This document shows, in pieces, positions 16,485-25,722 of a stretch of DNA of 64,000 nt. The stretch comes from Calothrix sp. NIES-2100 (GTDB lineage Bacteria > Cyanobacteriota > Cyanobacteriia > Cyanobacteriales > Nostocaceae): the NCBI RefSeq assembly GCF_002368195.1, contig NZ_AP018178.1, forward strand, positions 9,373,510-9,437,509, read 5' to 3'. Below the pieces are notes generated by a model. It searched no databases, was not told the origin of the DNA, and was given only the letters and a program-made list of their open reading frames with translations. Position 1 is the first letter of the stretch, and each line of letters begins with the position of its first letter. A program made the translations under genes and the position numbers.

Positions 16485-19277
16485 CTAATTAGAAAGTAAC
16501 TGTGCATTGAACGCCTTGGTGATGCGATCTCGCGAAAGTTCCAAGTGAGCTATCGTGGAAATATCGAGGTTTTCACCAAATTGCTTGATTTGGCTGTCAA
16601 TCGCTGTTTGCAGTTGACGCAATTCATACCAAGCCAAGGTTCGCCCATCTTCAGCTGCGTCAGTATGCTGTAACATCATTTCTAGCAAAATATTCAAATG
16701 TTCCCGTTGCAAGGAACGGCGGATGCTAGAAATTGGTTTTGGATTCTGGGGAGTTAAAATTTCTGTCCAGATACCTTTTTGGAGGGTATCAAACAGTTCG
16801 GGGATGGAAAGTGCTTCTCCTGGCGGTGTTTTTAATTCTATATCTTGTAAGCGATTTAGGCGATCGCTGTTGAGGAGCGATCGCAATATCCGACTTTGGA
16901 AGCGAAAAATGCGATCGTGGATGGGATAATCTAGGCGATCGTTAGGTACAGGATTCCCCCAGTGTTGCCAACGTGACGGTGCTAGTTGATTTAATAATTG
17001 TGGTGAAAAACTAAAAGCATCCTCAGCAAAAGCATACTCTTGTAGCTTTGTCAATGCCTGACGTTGTTTGTCTAAAGAAACTGGTACAAATGCCCAAGAT
17101 GTATCATCACCAGCATGAACACGTCGGAAAGACTGCCCACCAATATATTGAGAAACTAAGGTGGCGTTGCGAAAATAGTATCTCAGGACGCGATTAAATA
17201 AAACACGCAAATTACTATAGCTTTCTCCTTTCGGGAGATAACGCTGATCCAGACGTTCCCACATGACGCGGGCATTATCCATTTGCCATTGGGAATATAC
17301 TAAAACATCGCTGCTCATGTCCCAGAGGTTTGCTAGGGGATTGATATCCCAAATATCTTCATCCGTAGCGTAAGATAATTCTGGCTGCGGCGACGCTAAA
17401 GCAATCTGTTCTAAAAAGCTTTTTTCTGCTTCTGGCATCATAGAATCAAGTGCAGCTTGCGGGCTTCTCTTATAACCATATTCAATTGCCCATTCGTCAT
17501 AAGGCCCCACAACCCCCGGAAAATAGTCACCTTGCTGTTCTCCCTGTGGGGCGATGTTTACAGGTAAATAATCCATCACCGAACCAGCTAAACCTTTGGT
17601 TTGGGTAATTTCCGTATTATTTAATTCCTGGGGCGCTAACATGGTGCTGCCATGAAAATTATGGCGTAAACCCAGCGTATGTCCAACTTCATGGGCAATC
17701 ACAGAACGCAAATATTGATGCACATATTCCTTCATGGCTTCGCTACTGGGTGTATTGTTCTGCAACAGCGATAAAGCCAGCGCCCCCATAGCTGCTTGAT
17801 CTAAGGAATCCTTGCCAAAGCATATTTCCGAAGAAGGTAGAAGCAGAGAATTCTTACCCTCTCCGATCTGTCTCACTTCTCCTCCGCTCACTTCGACTTC
17901 GCTCAGTGAGCGGAGTCGTTCGCGTAGCGTCTCCGACAGGAGAACTGAGTGTTCCCCAATATCTCCACATGGGTTTTTACTCGCATTTGCATCCATCAAG
18001 GCGCGATATTCTTGCTGAATTGAACGCACCATACCTGCATCGACGATAATATCTGCATCCAATATTTCCCCGGTGAATGGGTTAACGCGCATCGGCCCCT
18101 TGGCAAAACCTGCATCTAGGGAATTGAACCAGCGGATAGTGTTGTAACGCATATCTGCGGGCTGCCAATCAGCATCATCTGGCATTTGTCGCACTTCAAT
18201 GGCATTTTTAAATCCCGCTTTAGCAAAGGCTTTGTTCCACATCAGCACGCCTTCACGAATCGCGTCGCGGTACTCTAATGGCACAGCGTTTTCAATCCAA
18301 AACACAATCGGCTCCTTGGGTGGCGATAAAGGTGCATCAGGATCGGCTGGTTCTAGATGCCAACGATTGATGTAACGTACAAATGGTTTTTGAGTGCGAT
18401 CGCCTGAGAAATCTTGGAAGGCTGTAATAAAATATCCTACTCTATCATCAGCAATTCTCGGTATATAACCGTTATTTTCTCTCAGTTGGGAAAAGCTGTA
18501 GTGTACTTTTAACGAGAGTGCCCGACTATCGGGTAAGGTAACTAAATTTGCACCTTCTGATGAGGAAAACCCGTAAATGGAATCAATCTCTAGATTTTCG
18601 GGAAAGCTATTGACAGCATCAAAATAAGACTTACTTGGGTCTAAGCGATAATCAGCTTGCAAAGAGTATTTTAATAAAGGAGTTAAACCTGGAAAATCCT
18701 GCATCAGCAGATTGTCTAGGTTAATCAGAATATTTTTACTACGTGGATCAATAGTGTCTATTTCCAGGGCATAAAGAACGGAATCGCTAAAAGAACGAGC
18801 AAGCGATCGCTGTTCTGGTTCACCTGGTTCTGTACGAAATTTAACATTCCGGACTACAAAATGCAAATTGTTATTTACTCGCCGGAAATAGAAAAGAAAA
18901 TCAGACAGGGGTAAGCCGCTATAAATCCCACTTTCCCCCAATCCCGATTCTAATGTCACTGTAGCTAAGTAATTTTTATTCAGCTGTTCTGGTGTCAATT
19001 CTAAGTAAATTCTTCCATCTTCTGGATGGCGATAAACCGTGAATAGTCCCTCTAATTTCTCAGTTACTTTGACTATCTCCCGAAATCGCCGCCAATCTTC
19101 CTTTCGACTTTCGCCAAAAATATTGTCAGCACTGGCGATATTTTCCCATGCGGTCAGTCCAGGAAGTTCCGGCACATCAATATTTGCAAGTTGGCTGGCG
19201 ACTGCGTAATTAGTTCCTAGTAACCAGTTATACAGAAAAAATAGACAAATGACTAATTTCCCGATCCAGTATTTCAT
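16485..19277 (-). CDS. Secreted zinc metalloprotease (DUF4953/DUF5117 family)
   Basis: A 930-residue protein with an N-terminal signal segment (ending near NYAVASQ). Its zinc site HEVGHTLGLRHN has H529, E530, H533 and H539, followed by a met-turn-like GSVMDYLPVN. The upstream part (RIYLELTPEQLNKNYLATVT; RSFSDSVLYALEID) and the downstream part (PYDEWAIEYGYK; ESYSNLRVLFNRVLRYYFRN) match the large DUF5117-DUF4953 metalloprotease family of bacteria. It would act outside the cytoplasm on unknown proteins. About residues 441-472 are foreign to the family: they are encoded by a palindromic interspersed repeat inserted in frame (see separate entry). Monocistronic; start at the ATG before the signal peptide. 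Confidence 0.9.
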   Translation of the reverse strand: MKYWIGKLVICLFFLYNWLLGTNYAVASQLANIDVPELPGLTAWENIASADNIFGESRKEDWRRFREIVKVTEKLEGLFTVYRHPEDGRIYLELTPEQLNKNYLATVTLESGLGESGIYSGLPLSDFLFYFRRVNNNLHFVVRNVKFRTEPGEPEQRSLARSFSDSVLYALEIDTIDPRSKNILINLDNLLMQDFPGLTPLLKYSLQADYRLDPSKSYFDAVNSFPENLEIDSIYGFSSSEGANLVTLPDSRALSLKVHYSFSQLRENNGYIPRIADDRVGYFITAFQDFSGDRTQKPFVRYINRWHLEPADPDAPLSPPKEPIVFWIENAVPLEYRDAIREGVLMWNKAFAKAGFKNAIEVRQMPDDADWQPADMRYNTIRWFNSLDAGFAKGPMRVNPFTGEILDADIIVDAGMVRSIQQEYRALMDANASKNPCGDIGEHSVLLSETLRERLRSLSEVEVSGGEVRQIGEGKNSLLLPSSEICFGKDSLDQAAMGALALSLLQNNTPSSEAMKEYVHQYLRSVIAHEVGHTLGLRHNFHGSTMLAPQELNNTEITQTKGLAGSVMDYLPVNIAPQGEQQGDYFPGVVGPYDEWAIEYGYKRSPQAALDSMMPEAEKSFLEQIALASPQPELSYATDEDIWDINPLANLWDMSSDVLVYSQWQMDNARVMWERLDQRYLPKGESYSNLRVLFNRVLRYYFRNATLVSQYIGGQSFRRVHAGDDTSWAFVPVSLDKQRQALTKLQEYAFAEDAFSFSPQLLNQLAPSRWQHWGNPVPNDRLDYPIHDRIFRFQSRILRSLLNSDRLNRLQDIELKTPPGEALSIPELFDTLQKGIWTEILTPQNPKPISSIRRSLQREHLNILLEMMLQHTDAAEDGRTLAWYELRQLQTAIDSQIKQFGENLDISTIAHLELSRDRITKAFNAQLLSN
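17860..17957. repeat. Palindromic interspersed repeat inside the metalloprotease gene
   Basis: The segment has CACTTCGACTTCGCTCAGTG facing AGCGGAGTCG, then CGCGTAGCGTCTCCGACAGG and AGAACTGAG. This is the common Nostoc-type repeat usually found between genes; related pieces are at 24370-24432. It keeps the frame and adds about 28-32 residues rich in Leu, Ser, Arg and Glu. Confidence 0.75.
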
Positions 19278-19764
19278 CCTTTAGTTTTCCAGCTGAAGCG
19301 ATTCTCGTCTTGAGGAAAAAATGTGGATTCATGCGTCTTCAGTCAGCCTTGCCAATACTTCCCAAAAAATTTGAACCTACGCACTCAATAAATCCACCGC
19401 AGTCAGACAAACAATTGTTTGTCATTACCCAAATTATCCATTTATAAGATGAAATTGATTATCTGGCAAGTTTTTATGTCTTTAGATAGATTTCTTCTCC
19501 TACTAAAGATATAGGTTTTTTCAAGTAATATCTTGTATTTAATACCAAAAAACGCCCGTAAATTGTATTTAGAGCTACATTTGGGCGCGTCAGGAAAGAA
19601 AGGTAGAGGAAGCAGAGAGGGACAAGGGGGACAAGGGAGACAAGGAAGACAAATAATTCAAAGTTTTCTCCTGTTAAGAGTTCTCTGTTCCCTTTGAGGA
19701 ATGACAAATGACGAACGACCGACACGCAGATTTATTCCTAATAATTGAAAACTTAAATGATAAA

Positions 19765-19782
19765 CATTGATTAAATTCAATG
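19765..19782. promoter_or_regulatory. Palindrome CATTGATTAAATTCAATG, copy 1
   Basis: A dyad CATTGA-n6-TCAATG in the first copy of a duplicated 53-base block upstream of flv4. It is conserved in the second copy although flanking bases changed, as expected of a regulator site. The regulator is unknown. Confidence 0.45.
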
Positions 19783-19800
19783 GTTATTCAAATACCACAC

Positions 19801-19926
19801 CAATACTTTTCGGTTAAGGGGAAAAAGAGGAATGGGAAAAGGGAAAGAAAAAACCTTTAACCCTTACCCTTTCACCTTTTACCCAAAACCAATTTTAATT
19901 TCAAAACGCTTAACTGAGTAGTATTG
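19801..19926. mobile_element. MITE-like element with CAATACT...GTTAAG ends and 10-base target duplication
   Basis: A 126-base element. Left end CAATACTTTTCGGTTAAG and right end CTTAACTGAGTAGTATTG are inverted (15 of 18 match). The 10 bases AATACCACAC occur directly on both sides (19791-19800 and 19927-19936), as a target-site duplication. Interior: CCCTTACCC/GGGAAAGGG-type low-complexity hairpin. No coding capacity. Confidence 0.85.
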
Positions 19927-19956
19927 AATACCACACTTTAAAACTTAAATGATAAC

Positions 19957-19974
19957 CATTGAGTAAATTCAATG
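19957..19974. promoter_or_regulatory. Palindrome CATTGAGTAAATTCAATG, copy 2
   Basis: Second copy of the CATTGA-n6-TCAATG dyad, 135 bases before the flv4 start codon. One base in the centre differs from copy 1 and both arms are kept. Confidence 0.45.
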
Positions 19975-20108
19975 ATTATTCAAATACCACAATAATAAAT
20001 CTTTCTGATGGCTATATTTAGAAATTAGCATTTTACTAATTGACTAGTTTGCAGTCAATATAAGAATAAGAACTTTAACTATAGAAAATATATTGTTGGT
20101 AAAAACAC

Positions 20109-21839
20109 ATGGCATTACTTACAGAAGCAACTCCAGTTAATACAACTCCCGGACTGTTGACCATTGAAACTGCCCAAATCGCTGCCGAAACTACTGCAAT
20201 TCGTTGTCTTGATTGGGATAGAGAACGTTTTGATATTGAATTTGGGTTACGGAATGGGACAACCTATAACTCTTTTTTAATTCAAGGTGAAAAAATTGCC
20301 TTAGTTGATACTTCTCACCGCAAATTTGAAAGTTTATATCTGGACTTAATCACTGGATTAATTGAGCCAAGCAAAATAGACTACTTAATTATTAGCCACA
20401 CAGAACCCGATCATAGTGGCTTAGTGAAAAACATTTTAGAACTGGCTCCTGACATTACCATAGTTGGTGCAAAGGTAGCCATTCAATTTCTGGAAAATAT
20501 GGTTCACCAGCCATTTAAATCAATATTGGTGAAAAGTGGAGAACGTTTAGCCTTAGGTAATGGGCATGAATTAGAATTTGTTTCTGCACCTAATTTACAT
20601 TGGCCAGACACAATTTTGACCTATGACCATAAAACTAAAATTCTCTACACCTGTGATGTATTTGGAATGCATTACTGTGATGATCACACCTATGATGAGA
20701 ATTTTCATGTCATAGAAGAAGATTTTAAATATTACTACGACTGTCTGATGGGGCCGAATGCACGTTCTGTTTTAGCAGCTTTAAAGCGGATTGAAAAATT
20801 AGAAATCGGCACAGTTGCCACAGGACATGGCCCTTTACTAAAACAGTATATTTCTGAATGGTTGGGCAAGTATGGAACTTGGAGCCGAGAACAAGCAAAA
20901 ACAGAGACATTAGTAGCAATGTTTTATGCTGAAGATTATGGATATAGTGAACAATTAGTCAGGACAATAGCGCATGGTTGTACAAAAACAGGTGTAGCAG
21001 TAGAATTAGTAGATATTAATAGTGCTGAACCGCAAGAAGTTAGGGAATTAGTCGGACAAGCTGCTGGTTTAGTTATTAGTATGCCGTCCCAAAATTCAGT
21101 TACGGCTCAAGCAGCTATCAGCACTATTTTAGCAGCGGTTCATCAGAAACAAACAATTGGTTTAGTAGAGTCGGGTGGAGGCGAAGATGAACCAGTTTAT
21201 CCCTTACGCAACAAATTCCAAGAATTAGGATTAACTGAAGGTTTCGCGCCTATTTTAGTCAAAGAACATCCTACCCAATCTATAGAACAATTGTGTGAAG
21301 AAGCTGGGACAGATTTAGGTCAATGGTTAACCCGCGATCGCACAATTAAACAAATTAAATCCATCAATACAGATTTAGAAAAAGCTCTAGGTAGGATTAG
21401 TAATGGACTGTATATTATTACAGCCAAAAAAGGCGAAGTTCAAAGTGCAATGCTGGCTTCTTGGGTCACACAAGCGAGTCTCAATCCTTTAGGAGTAGCA
21501 ATTGCTGTTTCTAAAGACAGAGCCATAGAATCCTTGATGCATGTAGGCGATCGCTTTGTTTTAAATGTTTTAGAAGAAGGCAAATATCAAGGATTAATGA
21601 AACATTTCCTCAAGCGCTTTGCGCCTGGTGCAGATCGCTTTGCTGGCGTTAAAACTTATCCTGCAACTAATGAATCTCCCATATTAGCTGACGCTTTAGC
21701 TTATATGGAATGTGAAATTACCAGCCGCATGGATTGTGGAGATCATTGGATTATTTATAGCACTGTGCAAACTGGAAGAGTTGCCAAAATCAATGCATTA
21801 ACCGCCGTTCATCATCGCAAAATTGGCAATCATTATTAA
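20109..21839 (+). CDS. flv4: Flavodiiron protein Flv4
   Basis: A 576-residue class C flavodiiron protein: metallo-beta-lactamase-like domain (about 30-260), flavodoxin domain (about 265-400, FYAEDYGYSEQLVRTIAHG) and NAD(P)H:flavin reductase-like domain (about 425-576, GLYIITAKKGEVQSAMLASW). The diiron ligands are canonical: H97-x-E99-x-D101-H102 in SHTEPDHSG, then the LHWPDT, CDVFGMHYC and TGHGP sites. Canonical ligands plus gene order (this gene, a PsiE-like gene, a second flv) identify it as Flv4. With Flv2 it forms a heterodimer that accepts electrons from photosystem II and relieves excitation pressure, mainly at low CO2. The leader is long and repeat-rich. Confidence 0.92.
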   Translation: MALLTEATPVNTTPGLLTIETAQIAAETTAIRCLDWDRERFDIEFGLRNGTTYNSFLIQGEKIALVDTSHRKFESLYLDLITGLIEPSKIDYLIISHTEPDHSGLVKNILELAPDITIVGAKVAIQFLENMVHQPFKSILVKSGERLALGNGHELEFVSAPNLHWPDTILTYDHKTKILYTCDVFGMHYCDDHTYDENFHVIEEDFKYYYDCLMGPNARSVLAALKRIEKLEIGTVATGHGPLLKQYISEWLGKYGTWSREQAKTETLVAMFYAEDYGYSEQLVRTIAHGCTKTGVAVELVDINSAEPQEVRELVGQAAGLVISMPSQNSVTAQAAISTILAAVHQKQTIGLVESGGGEDEPVYPLRNKFQELGLTEGFAPILVKEHPTQSIEQLCEEAGTDLGQWLTRDRTIKQIKSINTDLEKALGRISNGLYIITAKKGEVQSAMLASWVTQASLNPLGVAIAVSKDRAIESLMHVGDRFVLNVLEEGKYQGLMKHFLKRFAPGADRFAGVKTYPATNESPILADALAYMECEITSRMDCGDHWIIYSTVQTGRVAKINALTAVHHRKIGNHY

Positions 21840-21970
21840 ATGGGCATTGGGCATTGGGCATTTATCTCCCTTGTCCTCCTTGTCTCCTTTGCCCTCCTTC
21901 CCCAACCTCTCTGCTTTTTCATAACGCCGATCTACTTCTTACCACTTCACTAATTAATTGAGAGTGCTAT

Positions 21971-22483
21971 ATGTATCAGCCTGCTGAAAATAATCCAATC
22001 TCTATATTTCAAATCAATCGAGCGCGTATCGTTCGCAGCTTGGAATTTATCCAAGACTTGATTGTTATTTCTTTGTGTATCGGTTTATTTAGTTTCATGG
22101 TGATTCAGGTGAGAGATATGTTTCTCTCGTTGCTTCCGCCTCTAGATTTTCATCTTGTAACTGCCGATATCCTCTTTTTACTCATTTTAGTTGAGTTATT
22201 TCGACTCCTAATTATTTATCTCCAAGAACAACGAATATCTATTGGCGTAGCTGTGGAAGTTTCTATCGTTTCCGCCTTGCGAGAAGTCATTGTTAAAGGC
22301 GTACTAGAAATAACTTCGAGTCAAGTTTTAGCAACTTGTGCATTTTTACTAGTTTTAGGAGTCCTACTTTTCTTGCGAGTTTGGTTACCCCCTACCTTTG
22401 AAGGAATTGATCCAGAACAAGAAGTATCTAAACGCTATAAACGTCTCCATCAAGAAGAATTAGCGAAAAACAACGGACGTTAG
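21971..22483 (+). CDS. PsiE-like membrane protein of the flv4-flv2 operon (Sll0218-like)
   Basis: A 170-residue membrane protein with four hydrophobic spans (about 30-55, 65-90 with ILFLLILVELFRLLIIYL, 100-120, and 124-142 ATCAFLLVLGVLLFLRVWL) and a charged C-terminal tail. It resembles the phosphate-starvation-inducible PsiE family and sits between two flv genes exactly as the Sll0218-type gene does in the Synechocystis flv4-sll0218-flv2 operon. That protein helps photosystem II assembly and repair. It starts 131 bases after flv4 and ends 100 bases before flv2, same strand, so a shared transcript is likely. Confidence 0.85.
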   Translation: MYQPAENNPISIFQINRARIVRSLEFIQDLIVISLCIGLFSFMVIQVRDMFLSLLPPLDFHLVTADILFLLILVELFRLLIIYLQEQRISIGVAVEVSIVSALREVIVKGVLEITSSQVLATCAFLLVLGVLLFLRVWLPPTFEGIDPEQEVSKRYKRLHQEELAKNNGR

Positions 22484-22529
22484 GAAGAAGATGGGGAGAC
22501 ATGGAGACGCGGGGACGCGGAGAAATAAT

Positions 22530-22572
22530 AAATGACAAATGACGAATGACAACTGACAACTGACCATTGACA
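22530..22572. repeat. Degenerate TGACAAA/TGACAAC 7-base repeats
   Basis: Six imperfect heptamers just before the flv2 ribosome site (AAAGAGG, then ATG at 22584). Confidence 0.8.
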
Positions 22573-22583
22573 AAGAGGTTACT

Positions 22584-24320
22584 ATGTCTACTGCTACTTT
22601 AATACCCAATCGCCATAGAGATGTTCAGGTTGCGGATATTGGTGTAAATACGCTGATATTGCGATCGCGTACTTGGGAACGGCTAAAATTTGAGGTTGAG
22701 TATTCTCGTCAACGAGGAACTACAGCCAACTCTTATTTGATCCAAGCTGATAAAAAGGTTTTAATTGATCCGCCCGGTGAATCTTTTACGGAAATTTTCT
22801 TGGCACAACTAGCACAGCATCTAGATTTGACAACTTTAGATTATATTGTGCTTGGTCATGTCAACCCCAACCGTAGAGCCACTTTAAAAGAGTTGCTGTC
22901 TTTAGCCCCTCAAGCAACTTTAATCTGTTCTCGCCCAGCGGCTAATGCTTTAAAAACCGCCTTTCCTGAATGGGAATCACGTATTCAATCTGTGCGATCG
23001 CAAGATACCCTAGATTTAGGACAAGGACATCAACTGTCATTTATCAGCGTCCCTACTCCCCGTTGGGCTGATGGGCTTTGTACCTACGATTTGGCTACCA
23101 AAATTCTCTACACTGACAAGTTCTTTGGCGCTCATATTTGTGAAGATGCTTTATTTGATGAAGATTGGAAGGCTTTAGATCCGGAGCGTAGATACTATTT
23201 TGACTGTCTTCATGCTCCTCAATCTAAACAAGTTGAAGTTGCTTTAGATAAATTAACAGTTTTGGGTGCAAAATGTTACGCCCCAGCACATGGCCCGGTT
23301 GTGCGTTACAGCCTTAGCCGTTTTACCTATGATTATCGCCAATGGTGTCAAGGGCAAAAGTCTCAAGAGTTAAGCGTGGCTTTGCTTTATGCCTCGGCTT
23401 ATGGTAATACAGCAATTCTCGCCAATGCGATCGCTCAAGGTTTGATTGAAAATGGTATTAATGTTGAATCTATCAACTGTGAACTAGCCCAACCAGCAGA
23501 GATTAGCCGCATTGTCGAAGCTTGTGATGGATTTATTATTGGTTCACCCACTTTAGGGGGACACGCACCAACTCAAGTTCAAACGGCTTTGGGAATAGTC
23601 CTCTCATCTGCGGCTAAAACTAAGCTAACTGGGGTGTTTGGTTCCTACGGTTGGAGTGGCGAAGCTATTGATTTACTGGAAAATAAGCTGAAAGATGCCA
23701 ATTATCGTTTAGGCTTTGAGACAATTCGGGTACGCTTCAGCCCTACGCCGTATACTATACAGCAGTGCCAAGATGCAGGCGCTACCTTTGCCCAAAACTT
23801 GAAGAAAACGAAAAAACTGCGGACTTCCCGTCAGGTTGTAACAGAAGCCAAAGTAGATCGTACCGAACAAGCAGTAGGTAGAATTATTGGTTCTTTGTGT
23901 GTCGTCACCACTCGCGATCAAGACAACCATAAAGGTATCTTAACTTCCTGGATATCCCAGGCAACTTTTAACCCGCCAGGGATTATGATTGCGATCGCTC
24001 AAGAACAAAATGCCGATTTAATGCGTCATCCTGGGGACAAATTTGTATTGAACATCCTCAAGGAAGGCAGAAATGTTCGCCGCTATTTTTCTAATCACAG
24101 CACTTTAGGCGAAAATCCTTTTGCTAATCTTCCCACCCAAACTGCCGATAATGGCTGCTTGATTCTCTCTGAGGCGTTAGCTTATTTAGAATGTACGGTA
24201 CAAAATCAACTCGAATGTGGTGACAGATACTTGATTTATGCCGTAATCGATAAGGGAGAAGTATTAGAACATGACGGTGTCACCGCCATCGAACATCGTA
24301 AATCTGGCACTCAGTATTAA
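22584..24320 (+). CDS. flv2: Flavodiiron protein Flv2, non-canonical metal site
   Basis: A 578-residue class C flavodiiron protein with the same three domains as Flv4 (lactamase-like 1-265, flavodoxin about 270-405 with YASAYGNTAILANAIAQG, flavin reductase about 430-578 with GSLCVVTTRDQDN). The iron-ligand motif is changed: where Flv4 has H-x-E-x-D-H, here it is H92-V-N94-P-N96-R97 (GHVNPNRRA). Neutral and basic substitutions at these sites are known for Flv2 and Flv1, the non-canonical partners of Flv4 and Flv3, so this is Flv2. It works in the Flv2/Flv4 heterodimer on the acceptor side of photosystem II. AGAGG lies 7 bases before the ATG. Confidence 0.92.
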   Translation: MSTATLIPNRHRDVQVADIGVNTLILRSRTWERLKFEVEYSRQRGTTANSYLIQADKKVLIDPPGESFTEIFLAQLAQHLDLTTLDYIVLGHVNPNRRATLKELLSLAPQATLICSRPAANALKTAFPEWESRIQSVRSQDTLDLGQGHQLSFISVPTPRWADGLCTYDLATKILYTDKFFGAHICEDALFDEDWKALDPERRYYFDCLHAPQSKQVEVALDKLTVLGAKCYAPAHGPVVRYSLSRFTYDYRQWCQGQKSQELSVALLYASAYGNTAILANAIAQGLIENGINVESINCELAQPAEISRIVEACDGFIIGSPTLGGHAPTQVQTALGIVLSSAAKTKLTGVFGSYGWSGEAIDLLENKLKDANYRLGFETIRVRFSPTPYTIQQCQDAGATFAQNLKKTKKLRTSRQVVTEAKVDRTEQAVGRIIGSLCVVTTRDQDNHKGILTSWISQATFNPPGIMIAIAQEQNADLMRHPGDKFVLNILKEGRNVRRYFSNHSTLGENPFANLPTQTADNGCLILSEALAYLECTVQNQLECGDRYLIYAVIDKGEVLEHDGVTAIEHRKSGTQY

Positions 24321-24605
24321 GTTGGGCATGGGGCATTGGGCATTGGGCACTTGTACTGAGCGTAAAGCCTGCGGCATAGCTTCTCCTGTCGGAGAGGCTG
24401 CGCCAACGCTTAGCGCGTAGCGGACGCACCAGAAGTCGAAGTATTGGGCATTTGTCCCCCTTCCCGTGTCTCCCGTGTCCCCCTTGTCTCCCTTGTCTCT
24501 CTTGTCCCCCCTTGTCTCCCCCATCCCCGATTCAGCTATTTATCCGAAAAAATGGAAGCACCTGATAACTTTTAGTTGAGTTCGTAAAGCAGCTAATTTG
24601 TTGAT
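24321..24605. other. Repeat-filled gap behind flv2
   Basis: Contains GGGCATTGGGCATT heptamers, a palindromic repeat of the CTTCTCCTGTCGGAGAGGCT / CGCTTAGCGCGTAGCGGACG type (about 24365-24432), and CTCCCTTGTCTCCCTTGTC pyrimidine repeats. No gene seen. Confidence 0.75.
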
Positions 24606-25286
24606 CTAAGCTGGTTCAAATACTCCTGAGGGAATTGGCACAAGTTGCGGAGTTGATAAGCATATTCCCTGTCTATACCAAATCCCCTCAACCTCAAAAG
24701 CCTCAAATTGGGTTGTCAGGATTGCCCAAGCTTTTTCATTTAGCCCAGCAGAATAAGTCCAAGTGAACCGCCGATCGTTGTACAATCTCTGTTCCAGTTC
24801 GGCTAAATCCTCAGGTAGCCAAAACTGGGTCATAATCCTGTGAGTGGCAATTTCTGGCGGTGTCTGTAACATGTCAGCCATTGGCTTATTCACAATGATT
24901 TGTTTGCGAGTATCTTGTCTGACTATACTTACGGGACGATCATTTTCCGCAGCCGCAACCATCCTGTACAACAACTGTGATGGGATGTGTAACTGGCTGC
25001 AAAAAACTGCACCCTGATATTGCAAAATGCGTTCGGCTGTTTCCGAGGCTGTAGGCAATTGTTTACTTGCCATCCAAGAGAAAAATTCAATCGGTTGTTT
25101 GCAGCCTCGCCATTTAATCCGCACTTTGCCATTAATTTTACATGCAGTTTCGCTGAGTTCTTCTCCGTAGCTTTGCGCCAGATACGTGGCATCGCGTTTT
25201 GTTGGGGCAAAAATTGAAACCCCTTCATGAGACATTTTATAATTCCACCCCGGTAAGTTGAGGATTTTAAGAATACTCGCACTCAT
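24606..25286 (-). CDS. Hypothetical protein with a PAS-like middle, downstream of a regulator-like gene
   Basis: A 226-residue soluble protein. The N-terminal part (ILKILNLPGWNYKMSHEGVS; RVRIKW-type basic strand VRIKWRGC) is unfamiliar. The middle, RPVSIVRQDTRKQIIVNKPM followed by ADMLQTPPEIATHRIM and FWLPEDLAELEQRL, reads like a PAS-type sensory fold, and TYSAGLNEKAWAILTTQFEA fits its last strands. The ATG at 25286 has GGAGG 11 bases upstream. It overlaps the end of the upstream gene by 20 bases, so the two are translationally coupled. Probably a partner of the regulator-like protein; function unknown. Confidence 0.65.
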   Translation of the reverse strand: MSASILKILNLPGWNYKMSHEGVSIFAPTKRDATYLAQSYGEELSETACKINGKVRIKWRGCKQPIEFFSWMASKQLPTASETAERILQYQGAVFCSQLHIPSQLLYRMVAAAENDRPVSIVRQDTRKQIIVNKPMADMLQTPPEIATHRIMTQFWLPEDLAELEQRLYNDRRFTWTYSAGLNEKAWAILTTQFEAFEVEGIWYRQGICLSTPQLVPIPSGVFEPA

Positions 25287-25722
25287 CTTCTTTGACACCT
25301 CCAGAATCTTTATATACTTTTACACCCTGAGAGTCCTGATACACGGAAATTTTGAAAGTTTCTTGCCAGATTTTTTTTCTTTCCTCCTCCGGTAGGGCTA
25401 AAGCCGATGTAATGATGGCAAAGTCCCCTGGTGTTGGTAGTACTTCGCCTTTTGCCAAGGCGGGCAAGTTTTTCACCCCACAACGCTTGAGTTTTGCCAT
25501 ATTGATTCGGACTAAATCAGCAATTGTTTTTGGGGTAGCTTTTTGGGCGTTGAGAGCATGAGCATCTGTTTTTTTGGCTATCCACTCTTGAGTCATCTCT
25601 TCTAAAGCGTCGCTTTGGGAGATGCCTAAGCGGGCACAAATGCTTTTGAACTCTAGGGCTAAATCCAGTGGGATATAGCCGCTAATTTGCTTGTAATCAT
25701 CAGAACGCCTTCTATCAGTCAT
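25267..25722 (-). CDS. Regulator-like protein with N-terminal ribbon-helix-helix-like segment
   Basis: A 151-residue soluble protein. Residues about 10-50 (YKQISGYIPLDLALEFKSIC, ARLGISQSDALEEMTQEWIA) have the strand-helix-turn-helix pattern of ribbon-helix-helix DNA-binding proteins. The rest includes TIADLVRINMAKLKRCGVKN and a Pro-rich LPTPGDFAIITSALALPEEE stretch. The end repeats YQDSQGVKVYKDSGGVKEDE. I do not recognise the family. First gene of a two-gene operon. Its upstream region has a cluster of TGACA/TGTCA boxes (25795-25850) that could be its own operator (inference). Confidence 0.6.
   Translation of the reverse strand: MTDRRRSDDYKQISGYIPLDLALEFKSICARLGISQSDALEEMTQEWIAKKTDAHALNAQKATPKTIADLVRINMAKLKRCGVKNLPALAKGEVLPTPGDFAIITSALALPEEERKKIWQETFKISVYQDSQGVKVYKDSGGVKEDECEYS

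Larger units (their letters stand above)
19278..20108. other. 831-base non-coding region upstream of flv4
   Basis: No gene is supported. The left part is AT-rich with a purine-rich stretch near 19610-19650. The right part holds a tandem duplication of about 53 bases (19748-19800 and 19940-19992), split by a MITE. It must contain the flv4 promoter, and its length fits a long regulated leader. Confidence 0.7.

Noticed and set aside
19474..19725. 83-codon minus-strand frame upstream of flv4
   Set aside because: Repeat-like composition (VSLVPLVPLCFLYL) from a purine-rich run; no start signal.
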